Below, piece after piece: positions 36,405 to 44,958 of a stretch of DNA of 64,000 nt (within the stretch, counting starts at the first letter, position 1; each line of letters begins with the position of its first letter). The stretch comes from Parvicella tangerina (GTDB lineage: Bacteria > Bacteroidota > Bacteroidia > Flavobacteriales_D > Parvicellaceae). The notes beneath the pieces were generated by a model. The model was not told the origin of the DNA. It did no database searches and saw only the letters and a program-made list of their open reading frames with translations. The stretch is from assembly GCF_907165195.1 (NCBI RefSeq), contig NZ_OU015584.1, positions 1,984,001 through 2,048,000 of the forward strand, given 5' to 3'. The translations under genes and the position numbers were made by a program.

Positions 36405-36433
36405 TTTGATCTCCAAAATTTTCCCTAATTTTG
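36405..36433 (+). promoter_or_regulatory. Candidate promoter of the LRR T9SS protein
   Basis: TTTG at 36405-36408 and TAATTTTG at 36426-36433 (spacer 17) fit the Bacteroidota form, and the ATG at 36478 lies 44 bases downstream. Confidence 0.45.
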
Positions 36434-36477
36434 AACCTAATTAGTGAACATTGTTTGAAGACTCATATAATAGAGCT

Positions 36478-37674
36478 ATGGAGAAACTTATTTTGACAAC
36501 ATTGATTCTATTGGGGTGGTCTGTTAGGATTAATGCTCAGGTTACATACATTCCTGATCCGAATTTTGAACAAGCATTAATTAATTATGGATTAGATAAT
36601 GGTACGATAGATGGACAAGTAGCTACAGTAAGTATTGATACTGTTACGATACTGAATGTGAACAACTATGGTATTGCTGATATGACAGGTGTTGAAGACT
36701 TTGTTTCACTAAGAAAGCTTTGGAGTGTGAACAATAGCTTCACAGGCATCGATGTCTCAAATTTAGTAAACTTAGAATGGCTAAGTTTGGGCAATGGTAA
36801 TTTGTCGAGTTTGGATGTGTCAAATAATCCCAATTTAGAAGTACTAGAATGTGCCATTAGTAACCTTTCCGCTCTTGATTTATCAGCTAACACATCGCTT
36901 AAAATACTACAGTGTTTCTCCAATAACATTTCTTATTTAGACCTAAGTAATTGTCCTGACATCCAGCAGATTAAATGCAATTTGAATGATCTGGATAGTA
37001 TAAGTTTTAACCAAAACATCATGTTATCAGAACTTTATTGTGGGGACAATAATTTGACACAAATTAATCTAAGTCAAACTCCTAACTTAATGATTCTTGA
37101 TTTAAGTGGAAATTTACTTTCAACAATAGATGTGTCTTATTGTCAAAATTTAGAAACATTTTCAATAACAGGTACCAATTTAACAGAACTGGATCTTAGT
37201 CAAAATCCGAACTTAGTAATGGTAAACTGTAGTTACTCTGACCTCGTTTGTCTTAATGTAAAGAATGGGAATAACTCATCCATCACATCATTTTCTGCAG
37301 AAAACAATTCTAACCTTGCCTGCATAGAAGTAAATGACGTAAACTGGGCAACGAATAATTGGACAATAGATGCTACGGCATCATTTAATACTTACTGTAA
37401 TAATTCTTGTTCTTTAGGAGTTCATTCTGTTAAGATGTTTAATGTGGATGTTTTTCCTAATCCAACTCAAAATTATCTCAATCTACAATTGGATAGGCTT
37501 GCTGAGAGAGTTGAAATTTCCATTCTAAATTATTTAGGTCAAACATTGGAAAGTAGTGTTTACTCTAATACCTCGGAATTGACTCTAAGTATGCCTTTAA
37601 ATGCTGGAGTGTATTTTTTAAAAATAGCATTGAATGAAGATGAAATGCAACTTATTAGGGTTTTGAAAGAGTAG
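36478..37674 (+). CDS. Secreted leucine-rich-repeat protein with T9SS sorting domain
   Basis: The frame opens at 36451, but the ATG at 36478 starts a signal peptide (MEKLILTTLILLGWSVRINAQ), giving 398 residues. An N-terminal segment VTYIPDPNFEQALINYGLDNGTIDGQV is the usual start of Bacteroidota LRR surface proteins. From about 70 to 290 there are around ten short LRRs of about 21-22 residues with the pattern L-x-x-L-D-(L/V)-S-x-N (LSSLDVSNNPNLEVLECA, LSALDLSANTSLKILQC). A T9SS C-terminal sorting domain closes the protein (VDVFPNPTQNYLNLQL ... MPLNAGVYFLKIALN ... LIRVLKE). It is a probable surface binding or adhesion protein. Confidence 0.85.
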   Translation: MEKLILTTLILLGWSVRINAQVTYIPDPNFEQALINYGLDNGTIDGQVATVSIDTVTILNVNNYGIADMTGVEDFVSLRKLWSVNNSFTGIDVSNLVNLEWLSLGNGNLSSLDVSNNPNLEVLECAISNLSALDLSANTSLKILQCFSNNISYLDLSNCPDIQQIKCNLNDLDSISFNQNIMLSELYCGDNNLTQINLSQTPNLMILDLSGNLLSTIDVSYCQNLETFSITGTNLTELDLSQNPNLVMVNCSYSDLVCLNVKNGNNSSITSFSAENNSNLACIEVNDVNWATNNWTIDATASFNTYCNNSCSLGVHSVKMFNVDVFPNPTQNYLNLQLDRLAERVEISILNYLGQTLESSVYSNTSELTLSMPLNAGVYFLKIALNEDEMQLIRVLKE

Positions 37675-37742
37675 GGTGTAGCCCCCCGAGCTCCCGCACA
37701 TCCGAAACTTCGGATGCATCGCGTGATATTCACACAACAAAA

Positions 37743-37800
37743 CAACCCCACTGACCTGTCCCGAATTGTACAACTTCGGGGTCGGATATCAGTAAGATTG
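37743..37800 (-). terminator. Terminator of the intact repeat-family copy, loop enlarged by a REP hairpin
   Basis: The 12-bp outer stem (37743-37754 with 37789-37800) is the same as at the other two copies. The 4-base loop is replaced by a 34-base insert that itself folds (CCCGAA with TTCGGG). Only four A precede the stem on the plus strand, so the T-run is weaker than in the other copies. Confidence 0.65.
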
Positions 37801-37893
37801 TCTCGTTACACTGGTCTTCACGCTTGCCCACCGCAATTCAAAGAATGTAGGCGGGTTAGAAGACCTCTTCTAAGAAAATTCTAGAGTAGTACA

Positions 37894-38694
37894 CTACCCT
37901 ATTGCTTCAATACGCATTGCGTTATTGGTAGCCAGTTCATACAGTTGTCCGTTGATCTCCTGAAAGAAAACGATACCAACTGCACTGATCACTGCTACAG
38001 TAGGTGGTAATACCGAAGTAAAACCTAAGTCTACCGTGAGCGTGGTGTCACTTCCCACCGTACCTCCCAATGCAATAGGAGTACTAAAAGCGATCCCATT
38101 CGTTTCGTTTTCATTTGGATTCACCGGCTCAAAGCTCTTGCTTGAGTTATCGTATGCGTAGTCGCTCAACACCGTTGTGGCCAAAACCAACTGAAAGTGT
38201 GTTGCTCCTTCGGGCGCATTCATAAAGCTATCCATGTTAAAATCTGGAACTGTCCACGTTGCAATACTCCTGTTCGCATCAAGTACGGGTGCATTGTACG
38301 GTGCGTAAAAGATCGCTCCCAAAGGAGATAGCTTGTTAAACTCAAACCCTTCCAGTATGCTCGAGTAAGTCAAGATCTCGAAAGATCGTTTACCCCTCTG
38401 TCCACTACCAAACGAGTTGATCTTTTTCATCAAGCCAGTGATCCTTCCCACTATTCCACTTCCACCCATACTCTTGATGATGTTGGCAAACCCCGTTCTC
38501 AGAGCCTTTCCAACTTTCGCAGAACCTCCAAATTCAGCCATGTTTTCTCGCGTACGCTTAAATGCAGGGTCTTTCGCGATTCGCTCTTTGTCAACACCAC
38601 CGGTAGTTCTTACGATGTTTTGTCCATTCTTTTCATAAAAGGTCAGTCCTCCCAACGAACCTTTTAGCTTAATAAAGCCTTTTTGCTTAGCCAT
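37894..38694 (-). CDS. Intact member of the multi-copy MAKQKGFIKLKG family, function unknown
   Basis: This 266-residue protein has no signal peptide or membrane helix. The N-terminal 115 residues are basic and helical, with short glycine-rich strands at the start (KGFIKLKGSLGGLTFYEKNGQNIVRTTGG) followed by RIAKDPAFKRTRENMAEFGGSAKVGKALRTGF. The C-terminal 130 residues are beta-rich (ATWTVPDFNMDSF, HFQLVLATTVLSDYAYD, DTTLTVDLGF). Proteins with this N-terminus occur in many copies in Bacteroidota genomes, and I know of no function. It is preceded by a 235-bp conserved leader and followed by a conserved terminator. Two broken copies lie within 6.5 kb. Confidence 0.8.
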   Translation of the reverse strand: MAKQKGFIKLKGSLGGLTFYEKNGQNIVRTTGGVDKERIAKDPAFKRTRENMAEFGGSAKVGKALRTGFANIIKSMGGSGIVGRITGLMKKINSFGSGQRGKRSFEILTYSSILEGFEFNKLSPLGAIFYAPYNAPVLDANRSIATWTVPDFNMDSFMNAPEGATHFQLVLATTVLSDYAYDNSSKSFEPVNPNENETNGIAFSTPIALGGTVGSDTTLTVDLGFTSVLPPTVAVISAVGIVFFQEINGQLYELATNNAMRIEAIG

Positions 38695-38747
38695 AATTTC
38701 TAAGTTTTTTGAGGAATCTTGATTACCACCTCTACGCTAACGTCAAA

Positions 38748-38774
38748 CGTCATTGCGAGGAACGAAGCAATCTC
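38748..38774. repeat. REP-like element (CGTCATTGCGAGG...GAAGCAATCTC type)
   Basis: This 27-base phrase is a widespread dispersed intergenic repeat form. Here it occupies the variable slot between the ATG of the intact repeat-family gene and its conserved leader block; the corresponding slot at the deleted copy holds a different hairpin. Confidence 0.6.
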
Positions 38775-38782
38775 ATACTCCT

Positions 38783-39017
38783 CTGATTAATAATTAATTT
38801 ACTTGTAGTCTATTTAAACAGCATCAAACAGCCAGGATTAGGTATCTAGAATCCAAAGTCTAGCGTCAAGCGTCTAAATCTTAGAAAGGTCTCGGGAAGA
38901 TTGTGTGTAACTACTTTGTTATATGCCAAACCAATGCCAAGGTTCAGCCCAAAACAGCCCTAAATGAGGTAACGGTCAGTTTCTTACGTAAGTGGTTGAG
39001 GCTTAACATTTATTAAC
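38783..39017 (-). repeat. 235-bp conserved leader block of the repeat family, copy A
   Basis: Equal in length and nearly identical to 32810-33044, with most changes near its distal edge. On the minus strand it runs from GTTAATAAATGTTAAG through the sigma-54-like motif and a GACGCTTGACGCTAGAC segment with a direct GACGCT repeat to ATTAATCAG. It is longer and better conserved than a promoter would need, so it could also encode a structured leader RNA. Confidence 0.85.
38924..38940 (-). promoter_or_regulatory. Sigma-54-like promoter motif, intact copy
   Basis: TTGGCATTGGTTTGGCA on the minus strand, with GG-N10-GC spacing, identical to that of the deleted copy. It would place the transcript start near 38912, giving a leader of roughly 215 bases before the ATG at 38694. 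Confidence 0.35.
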
Positions 39018-39019
39018 TA

Positions 39020-39056
39020 AAAACCTCCTGTGTCGAATAATCGAAAAGGAGGTTTT
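39020..39056 (-). terminator. Terminator of the copper operon
   Basis: On the minus strand AAAACCTCCT (39056-39047) pairs perfectly with AGGAGGTTTT (39029-39020), and five T end the structure. It lies 22 bases after the stop of the CusB-like gene. Confidence 0.8.
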
Positions 39057-39077
39057 ACAATAAGTTATTTAAAGTTA

Positions 39078-40616
39078 TTAAGGTCGATCATACTTGCAAC
39101 AACCCGGCAAAGCATTGTAAACAGCATCATCTGCTTTATGTGTTTCGGTATCATATCCCACAGATGCAATCTTGTCTTTCATTTGGTCCTCGTTGATAAT
39201 ATCCGAATCAAAATTGATCGTGATCATTTTGGATTCTTTGTTCCAATTCACTGAACCAATGCCGTCTTGTCCGATCAAAGAACCTTCAATAGTTTCTTTA
39301 CACATGCCACAATTACCATAGACTTTGAATGTAGTGTTATCTTTAAGAGGCTCAATGCTTACTTCTGCGGTAGTGTTTCCTCCTTCTACCAGATGTTGAT
39401 TCATCATGCTGGCTTGATTATTCAATTGGGCGGATGCATCGATGACAAACGCTCCGTTGGTTACAACTTCATCACCAGTCTTCAACCCCGAAATAACAAG
39501 ATATGAATCGCCCACTGTCTCCCCTATCTCAATAGCTCTATATTCAAATGAAGGAGTACTTTGGTCTTTCAGTTTCAGGTAGACAACCGACCTTTTACCA
39601 GTCCATAATACAGCTGATTTAGGGACTAACAGCTGACTATTAGAGTTAGTAATTCCTTCTACATACCCGTTAATAAACATCTCAGGTTTCAGTTTGGCAT
39701 TCCCATTAGACACATTGGCTCTCACCGCTATAGTTCTGGTCGCTGGATCGATTACAGGATCAATGAAACTGATCTTTGCAACAAATTTCTCGTTAGGATA
39801 GCTAGTTGTCGTAAAGCTAATTTCATCACCGATATTTACATGCGCTAGATCTGTTTCATAAATATCAAATACCGCCCAAACCTTTGTAAGACTCTGTACA
39901 TCAAACAAGACTTCTCCTTCCTTGATGTAATCGCCTACTGATACTTTCTTAGTCTTTACAACTCCAGAAAATTCAGCGTAGATATCAAAGGTTTCAATTG
40001 CACTGGACGATGTAAGAATTGTTTCTATTTGAGCATTACTTAACTTCCAGTATTTTAACTTATTATAAGCTGCCTCATAAAGCTTTGGATTAGATTGTTT
40101 CGTTTGATTGGCTTCTAGTAATTCTTGTTGTGCTGCAATCAATTTCGGTGAATATATAGAAGCTATCTTCTGTCCTTTAGATACATTCTCACCTGTATAG
40201 GAGATATATAATTTCTCTATTCTTCCCGGGAGATTACTTACTAAGCTCGAAGATACAGTTTCATCTGCTTTGATCTTTCCCGAGATGGCTAATCCCTTTT
40301 CTGAAGTGTTTGAAGCACCTATCTTGGTGGTCTGTATGTTAGAGATCTTAACGGCCTCCTCAGACATCGTAAAGACCAACGGATCTTCATTTGCATTTTC
40401 TTCTAATGGAATTAGATCCATCCCACAAATAGGACAATCACCAGGTTCTGGCTGTCTGATCTGTGGATGCATGGAGCACGTCCAGATCTGTTCGCTATGT
40501 TCAGAATGGTCGTGAGTTTTTTCTTCTTCTTGTGAAGTACCTTTAGTTCCAAATAAAAAGTAGCCAGCAGCTAGTCCTACCACAAGCAAACTTGCATATA
40601 TAATGTAATTCTTCAT
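39078..40616 (-). CDS. CusB-like RND efflux adaptor with metal-binding N- and C-terminal domains
   Basis: This 512-residue periplasmic adaptor has an N-terminal membrane helix (YIIYASLLVVGLAAGYFLFG) and a His-rich stretch (HDHSEHSEQ). A heavy-metal-binding domain WTCSMHPQIRQPEPGDCPICGMDLIPL follows (about 46-72). Next come the membrane-fusion domains: lipoyl halves, helical hairpin around 150-210, beta-barrel and membrane-proximal parts to about 410. A C-terminal HMA-like domain has GNCGMC (about 437-442), and the chain ends LPGCCKYDRP, another possible metal site. It links the CusA pump to the CusC channel and may feed it Cu(I)/Ag(I). It is the last gene of the operon, 3 bases after copA. 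Confidence 0.9.
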   Translation of the reverse strand: MKNYIIYASLLVVGLAAGYFLFGTKGTSQEEEKTHDHSEHSEQIWTCSMHPQIRQPEPGDCPICGMDLIPLEENANEDPLVFTMSEEAVKISNIQTTKIGASNTSEKGLAISGKIKADETVSSSLVSNLPGRIEKLYISYTGENVSKGQKIASIYSPKLIAAQQELLEANQTKQSNPKLYEAAYNKLKYWKLSNAQIETILTSSSAIETFDIYAEFSGVVKTKKVSVGDYIKEGEVLFDVQSLTKVWAVFDIYETDLAHVNIGDEISFTTTSYPNEKFVAKISFIDPVIDPATRTIAVRANVSNGNAKLKPEMFINGYVEGITNSNSQLLVPKSAVLWTGKRSVVYLKLKDQSTPSFEYRAIEIGETVGDSYLVISGLKTGDEVVTNGAFVIDASAQLNNQASMMNQHLVEGGNTTAEVSIEPLKDNTTFKVYGNCGMCKETIEGSLIGQDGIGSVNWNKESKMITINFDSDIINEDQMKDKIASVGYDTETHKADDAVYNALPGCCKYDRP

Positions 40617-40619
40617 GAT

Positions 40620-43100
40620 TTAATGATTTACGTTTTGTGTTCTTAATCTGAGTGCATTGGCAATGACAGATACCGAGCTAAAGCTCATCGCCAGTGCCGC
40701 TATCATTGGCGAAAGCAGCATATCGAATACCGGATATAATAATCCTGCTGCAACTGGAATTCCGATCGTATTGTAACCCAAGGCAAAGAATAGATTCTGC
40801 TTAATATTTCTCATTACTTTATGACTTAATATCCTGGCCTTGACGATTCCATGTAAATCTCCCTTTACCAAGGTGATTTCCGAACTTTCTATGGCTACAT
40901 CAGTACCTGTTCCCATAGATATTCCTACATCAGCAAGAGCTAGCGCTGGAGCATCATTGATACCGTCTCCTGCCATAGCAACGATCTTTCCTTGAGCTTG
41001 CAATTCTTTTACTTTGTTCAGCTTATCTTCAGGCAAACAATCCGCAACATAAGTCGTCAAGCTAATTTCATCTGCCACAGCTTTAGCCGTATGTTCATTA
41101 TCTCCCGTCATCATAATGACTTCCACTCCCCTTTCTTGAAGCTCTTTAATAGCTTGTTTGCTGGTTTCTTTGATCGCATCGGATATCACTACTAGTCCTA
41201 CAAGCACGCCATCGATAGCTATATAGGGAACCGTCTTTCCTTTTGATTTTACTTCATTCGCTTTCTCCTCAATAGCCGTTGTGATTTCAACTGAATGGCT
41301 GTTCATTAACTTTTCGTTACCGACTAAAATTAATTGACCATCTATTTTAGCTGCTACGCCTTTACCAGTAACGGCATTAAAATCTGTAACGTCCTTCAAT
41401 TCGATCTTTTTATGCTTCGCAAATTGAACAGTTGCAGCTGCCAACGGGTGTTCACTTTGGCTGTTGGCAGAAGCCACCCATTGAGCTAATTGATTTTCAT
41501 TGTAATCGGAGACTGAAATAACTGCCTCTACAGAGGGTTTTCCTTCTGTCACCGTTCCTGTTTTATCGATGATCAACACATCTACCTTATTCATTTTTTC
41601 TAATGATTCAGCATTCTTGATGAGCACGCCCTCCTGCGCTCCTTTTCCTACGCCTACCATTATAGACATGGGTGTAGCTAAACCAAGGGCACACGGACAT
41701 GCAATAATTAAAACGGCTATCGCATTGACAAAAGCAAATACTAATTGAGGTGTTGGACCAAAAATGTACCACAGAATAAATGTAACAACGGAAACTACAA
41801 TTACCAACGGAACAAAATAACTCGAGATCTTATCGGCCAATTTCTGAATTGGAGCTCTACTCCTACTGGCATCATTGACCATATGTATGATCTGAGACAA
41901 CAAAGTGTCTGCTCCAACTTTCTCCGCTTTCATCACAAATGACTGGTTGCCGTTGATTGTTCCTGAGGTTACGTTATCCCCTACTGCTTTGTCCACAGGA
42001 ATTGGCTCTCCAGTGATCATCGATTCATCTATTGCACTTTCGCCTTCCGTGATCTTTCCATCTACAGGGATCTTATCGCCCGGCTTAACACGTAAAAGGT
42101 CTCCAACTACAATCTGGTCTATGGATATCTTTTCTTCTTGTCCATCTTTGATTCGAATAGCTTCGTTAGGTGCTAGCTTTAGGAGCTCTTTAACGGCATT
42201 ATTCGTTTTACTATGTGCTTTGGCTTCTAACAGCTGTCCTAGAAGTACCAAAGTCAAAATCACAGTAGCAGCCTCAAAGTATACATGAACGTTGCCAGAG
42301 GCTGTTTTAAAATCATCTGGAAACACAGAAGGGAACAATAATGCCCCGATACTGAATAACCAAGCTGCTCCAGATCCAATTCCGATCAACGTGAACATAT
42401 TCAAATTCCACATCCTGATTGAATTATAGGCTCTTTTGAAAAACATCCATGTAGCATAAAACACTACAGGTAGGGATAATCCCAATTGTATCCAATTCCA
42501 GTAGATTTGATCCATCAACTTGTAAAGCGGATTTCCATGAATCATCTCAGACATCGCAATTAAGAAAATAGGCAGCGTAAATGCGGATGCCAGCCAAAAC
42601 TTCTTCAATAAGACCTTATATTGTTTCTCTTCCTCACTCTCATTAGCTGCTAAGGGCACCAGATCCATTCCGCACTTTGGACAAGATCCCATTTCATCTT
42701 TGACCACCTCGGGATGCATCGGACAAGTAAATTTACCTCCGGTAGAATTGATCTTTACCTCTGGCACTAACGCCATTCCACATACAGGACAATCCCCTGG
42801 TTTATCATAGGTTTTGTCTCCTTCGCATTGCATCGGGCAGTAATATTTTGCGCCCTCTTTTGCAATTGGCTTTTCCTTTGGTTTTACTTCTTCATGACTG
42901 GCATGAATCATATAATTAGACCCTTCAAACAACTGCTTAAGTTCTTCTATCGGCACATGTTTGCCAAAGGTGATCTCTGCTATTCCGCTACTTAGATCAA
43001 TGTTTGCCTCCTGAATGTCTTTATGATGTTCAAGCGTTTCTTTCACATGGCTCTTACATCCATTACAGGTCATTCCTGATATTTTATAATTATGTTTCAT
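40620..43100 (-). CDS. copA: Copper-exporting P1B-type ATPase (CopA), operon copy
   Basis: This 826-residue ATPase has an N-terminal HMA domain (GMTCNGC, 9-15) and two heavy-metal-binding motifs: [24 protein letters not shown] (about 87-110) and [22 protein letters not shown] (about 124-145). The P-type core has MITGEP in the actuator domain, CPC in [13 protein letters not shown] (about 468), the phosphorylated Asp in DKTGTVTEG (about 511), the SEHPLA motif, and [11 protein letters not shown]. It exports Cu(I) from the cytoplasm. A second CopA at 50193 has the same length and domain order. The start is supported by its position directly before the HMA domain. Confidence 0.95.
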   Translation of the reverse strand: MKHNYKISGMTCNGCKSHVKETLEHHKDIQEANIDLSSGIAEITFGKHVPIEELKQLFEGSNYMIHASHEEVKPKEKPIAKEGAKYYCPMQCEGDKTYDKPGDCPVCGMALVPEVKINSTGGKFTCPMHPEVVKDEMGSCPKCGMDLVPLAANESEEEKQYKVLLKKFWLASAFTLPIFLIAMSEMIHGNPLYKLMDQIYWNWIQLGLSLPVVFYATWMFFKRAYNSIRMWNLNMFTLIGIGSGAAWLFSIGALLFPSVFPDDFKTASGNVHVYFEAATVILTLVLLGQLLEAKAHSKTNNAVKELLKLAPNEAIRIKDGQEEKISIDQIVVGDLLRVKPGDKIPVDGKITEGESAIDESMITGEPIPVDKAVGDNVTSGTINGNQSFVMKAEKVGADTLLSQIIHMVNDASRSRAPIQKLADKISSYFVPLVIVVSVVTFILWYIFGPTPQLVFAFVNAIAVLIIACPCALGLATPMSIMVGVGKGAQEGVLIKNAESLEKMNKVDVLIIDKTGTVTEGKPSVEAVISVSDYNENQLAQWVASANSQSEHPLAAATVQFAKHKKIELKDVTDFNAVTGKGVAAKIDGQLILVGNEKLMNSHSVEITTAIEEKANEVKSKGKTVPYIAIDGVLVGLVVISDAIKETSKQAIKELQERGVEVIMMTGDNEHTAKAVADEISLTTYVADCLPEDKLNKVKELQAQGKIVAMAGDGINDAPALALADVGISMGTGTDVAIESSEITLVKGDLHGIVKARILSHKVMRNIKQNLFFALGYNTIGIPVAAGLLYPVFDMLLSPMIAALAMSFSSVSVIANALRLRTQNVNH

Positions 43101-43157
43101 TTTAATCTTTTTGACAAATTTCAGATTTACCCTACTCTTATTTGTGTATCATTTTGA

Positions 43158-43715
43158 CTAAATATTATCCAATTTTGTTCGAATACCATTTTTCTTAAAT
43201 TCAGAAGTGGTCATACCCGTAATTTGTTTGAACTGCTTCGCTAAATGCTGAGGAGAACTATACCCCAACTCATAGGATATCTCACTGATATTAAGCTTGT
43301 CGTATTTGATCAATTCCTTCACTTTTTCTACTTTCAGTGTTATAAAGTACCGCTCAATAGTTTTGCCTTCAACAGAAGAAAAAAGCTTGCTTAATGATTG
43401 ATAATTTATTGAAGTTTCCTTTTGAAGGAAATCACTCAAGTTCAGGTCCATGGTATTTGACAAATCATTTACCTTTTTTATTAAACTGGTCTTTACCCTT
43501 TCAATGATAGCATCTTCTTTAGCTGTTAAGAGTTCAAATCCTACTTTTTTGAGCTCTTTACCCAGGTTTTCCAAATCTTCTGAACTAGGCACTTCTTCAA
43601 AAATCACCTTACCTAATTCTGTTGAATAATTTGGGAACTGAAGTGATGTTAGTATTTGATCCAGGACCAATACACATCGATGGCAAACCATATTTTTTAT
43701 ATAAACTATCTTCAT
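43158..43715 (-). CDS. AraC regulator with N-terminal HMA-like metal-binding domain
   Basis: This 185-residue protein starts with a short HMA-like domain (about 1-65; MKIVYIKNMVCHRCVLVLDQIL has M-x-C-x-x-C) fused to an AraC-type DNA-binding domain (about 95-180). The HTH marks are LSKLFSSVEGKTIERYFITLKVEKVKELI and ISEISYELGYSSPQHLAKQFKQITGMTTSEFKK. The usual sugar-sensing cupin is absent. The likely logic, by inference, is that copper binding to the N-terminal cysteines changes DNA binding and turns on this operon, in which it lies between cusC and copA. Confidence 0.85.
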   Translation of the reverse strand: MKIVYIKNMVCHRCVLVLDQILTSLQFPNYSTELGKVIFEEVPSSEDLENLGKELKKVGFELLTAKEDAIIERVKTSLIKKVNDLSNTMDLNLSDFLQKETSINYQSLSKLFSSVEGKTIERYFITLKVEKVKELIKYDKLNISEISYELGYSSPQHLAKQFKQITGMTTSEFKKNGIRTKLDNI

Positions 43716-43716
43716 A

Positions 43717-44958
43717 CTAATAATTTGTTAATCGTTCAATTTTAGCAACAGCCAACCCCATAATCAATTCGCTCTGATAAGCTTTTAATTTCAACAGGAT
43801 CAGTTCATTCTGAATGGTTAGCAACTCCTCTATCTTTTTACCATCAGCGCTATAGCTGGCTACCAAAACCTCATAGGCGCTTTCCAACTTCTGTTCTTGT
43901 TTTTTTATCAATTCTAAGGTCAGTGCTGCATTATCGTAGTCTGATTTGTAGGAAATGATCTTGCTTAGCATGTCATCAGTCAAACTTTCTTTTTTGAATG
44001 TTAAGGCAGTTTGTGTCAATTCTTCCTCTTGGTTAACTGCATGATATCCCTTTCGATACAGAGGTATGCTGACCATTAATTTCGGAGTTAGAATATCACG
44101 TCCGTTATTCATCGGATCAGCATCGGTTCTTAGATTTATCATTCCGTAATCTAATCCAACCCCAATGGTGGGTTGATTCATTTTCTGATTGACATTTACT
44201 TTGTTCTTAGACACTTCAATTTGATGATCTAACTTGGCGATCAAAGGATGATGATTACTGATCTTTGACTTAAAAGCATCTAGATCATAGTTGTCTAAAC
44301 TAATGCCAATCGTCTCTCTGGTAACAATTTCCTGATCCAGCGGTCGATGCGTTACCTGATTGATCTGAGCGGCAAAAGAAAGCTTGTCGTTTTCCAATTG
44401 CTGAATCAAACTTTGATACTCATCTATTTTTGCTTGAATTCTGAGTACATCGGCAATTGACGCTTCTCCTGCCTCTACCTTAGCCAAAGCAGTAGATTCC
44501 ATAAGTGTGTAATTTTCAAGACTCCGTTCGTACAACGCTCTTTTCTGATCTAAGAATACGAGTTGATAATAAGCGCTTTTGATCTGGTAAAAGAGATCTA
44601 ACTTGACGGCTGAGATTTCCTCGTATTTCGCTTTAGACATTTCAAGTATCACCGCTTTTTTGGAATCAAACGTTCCAAACCAAGGAAACATTTGCGATGC
44701 GCTGATCATCATGACTTGTGGTCCTAATCTAGTTTCAGGTCGAAGTACCGGCACACCTACTCCAATTTGAGGATTAGGCAATTGACTTACCTGATCTTCT
44801 TTTGTAAGAATAGCTTCATATTCTGATGCGATGGCCTTGAGTGTTGTATTATGCTCTACGGCCATTTGATACAGTGAATCTAAAGATTGAGCTTTAGATG
44901 CTGAATGGCAAGTCACTATCAGCACTACAATTAGTAATATTTGCTTTGTTATTTTCAT
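43717..44958 (-). CDS. TolC-family outer membrane factor (CusC-like)
   Basis: This 413-residue protein has a signal peptide (ILLIVVLIVTCHSASKAQ). The two-fold repeated long helices of the outer-membrane efflux family include LYQMAVEHNTTLKAIASEYEAI, LPNPQIGVGVPV, YYQLVFLDQKRALYERSLENYTLMESTALAKVEAGEASIADVLRIQAK and the second half LTQTALTFKKESL. It would form the outer-membrane channel of the CusCBA complex. Its start overlaps the cusA stop by 4 bases and its stop lies one base from the AraC gene. Confidence 0.88.
   Translation of the reverse strand: MKITKQILLIVVLIVTCHSASKAQSLDSLYQMAVEHNTTLKAIASEYEAILTKEDQVSQLPNPQIGVGVPVLRPETRLGPQVMMISASQMFPWFGTFDSKKAVILEMSKAKYEEISAVKLDLFYQIKSAYYQLVFLDQKRALYERSLENYTLMESTALAKVEAGEASIADVLRIQAKIDEYQSLIQQLENDKLSFAAQINQVTHRPLDQEIVTRETIGISLDNYDLDAFKSKISNHHPLIAKLDHQIEVSKNKVNVNQKMNQPTIGVGLDYGMINLRTDADPMNNGRDILTPKLMVSIPLYRKGYHAVNQEEELTQTALTFKKESLTDDMLSKIISYKSDYDNAALTLELIKKQEQKLESAYEVLVASYSADGKKIEELLTIQNELILLKLKAYQSELIMGLAVAKIERLTNY

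Noticed and set aside
29100-39017. Transposon or prophage
   Set aside because: No transposase, integrase, capsid, portal or terminase genes were recognised; repeats are not terminal inverted repeats around one gene.
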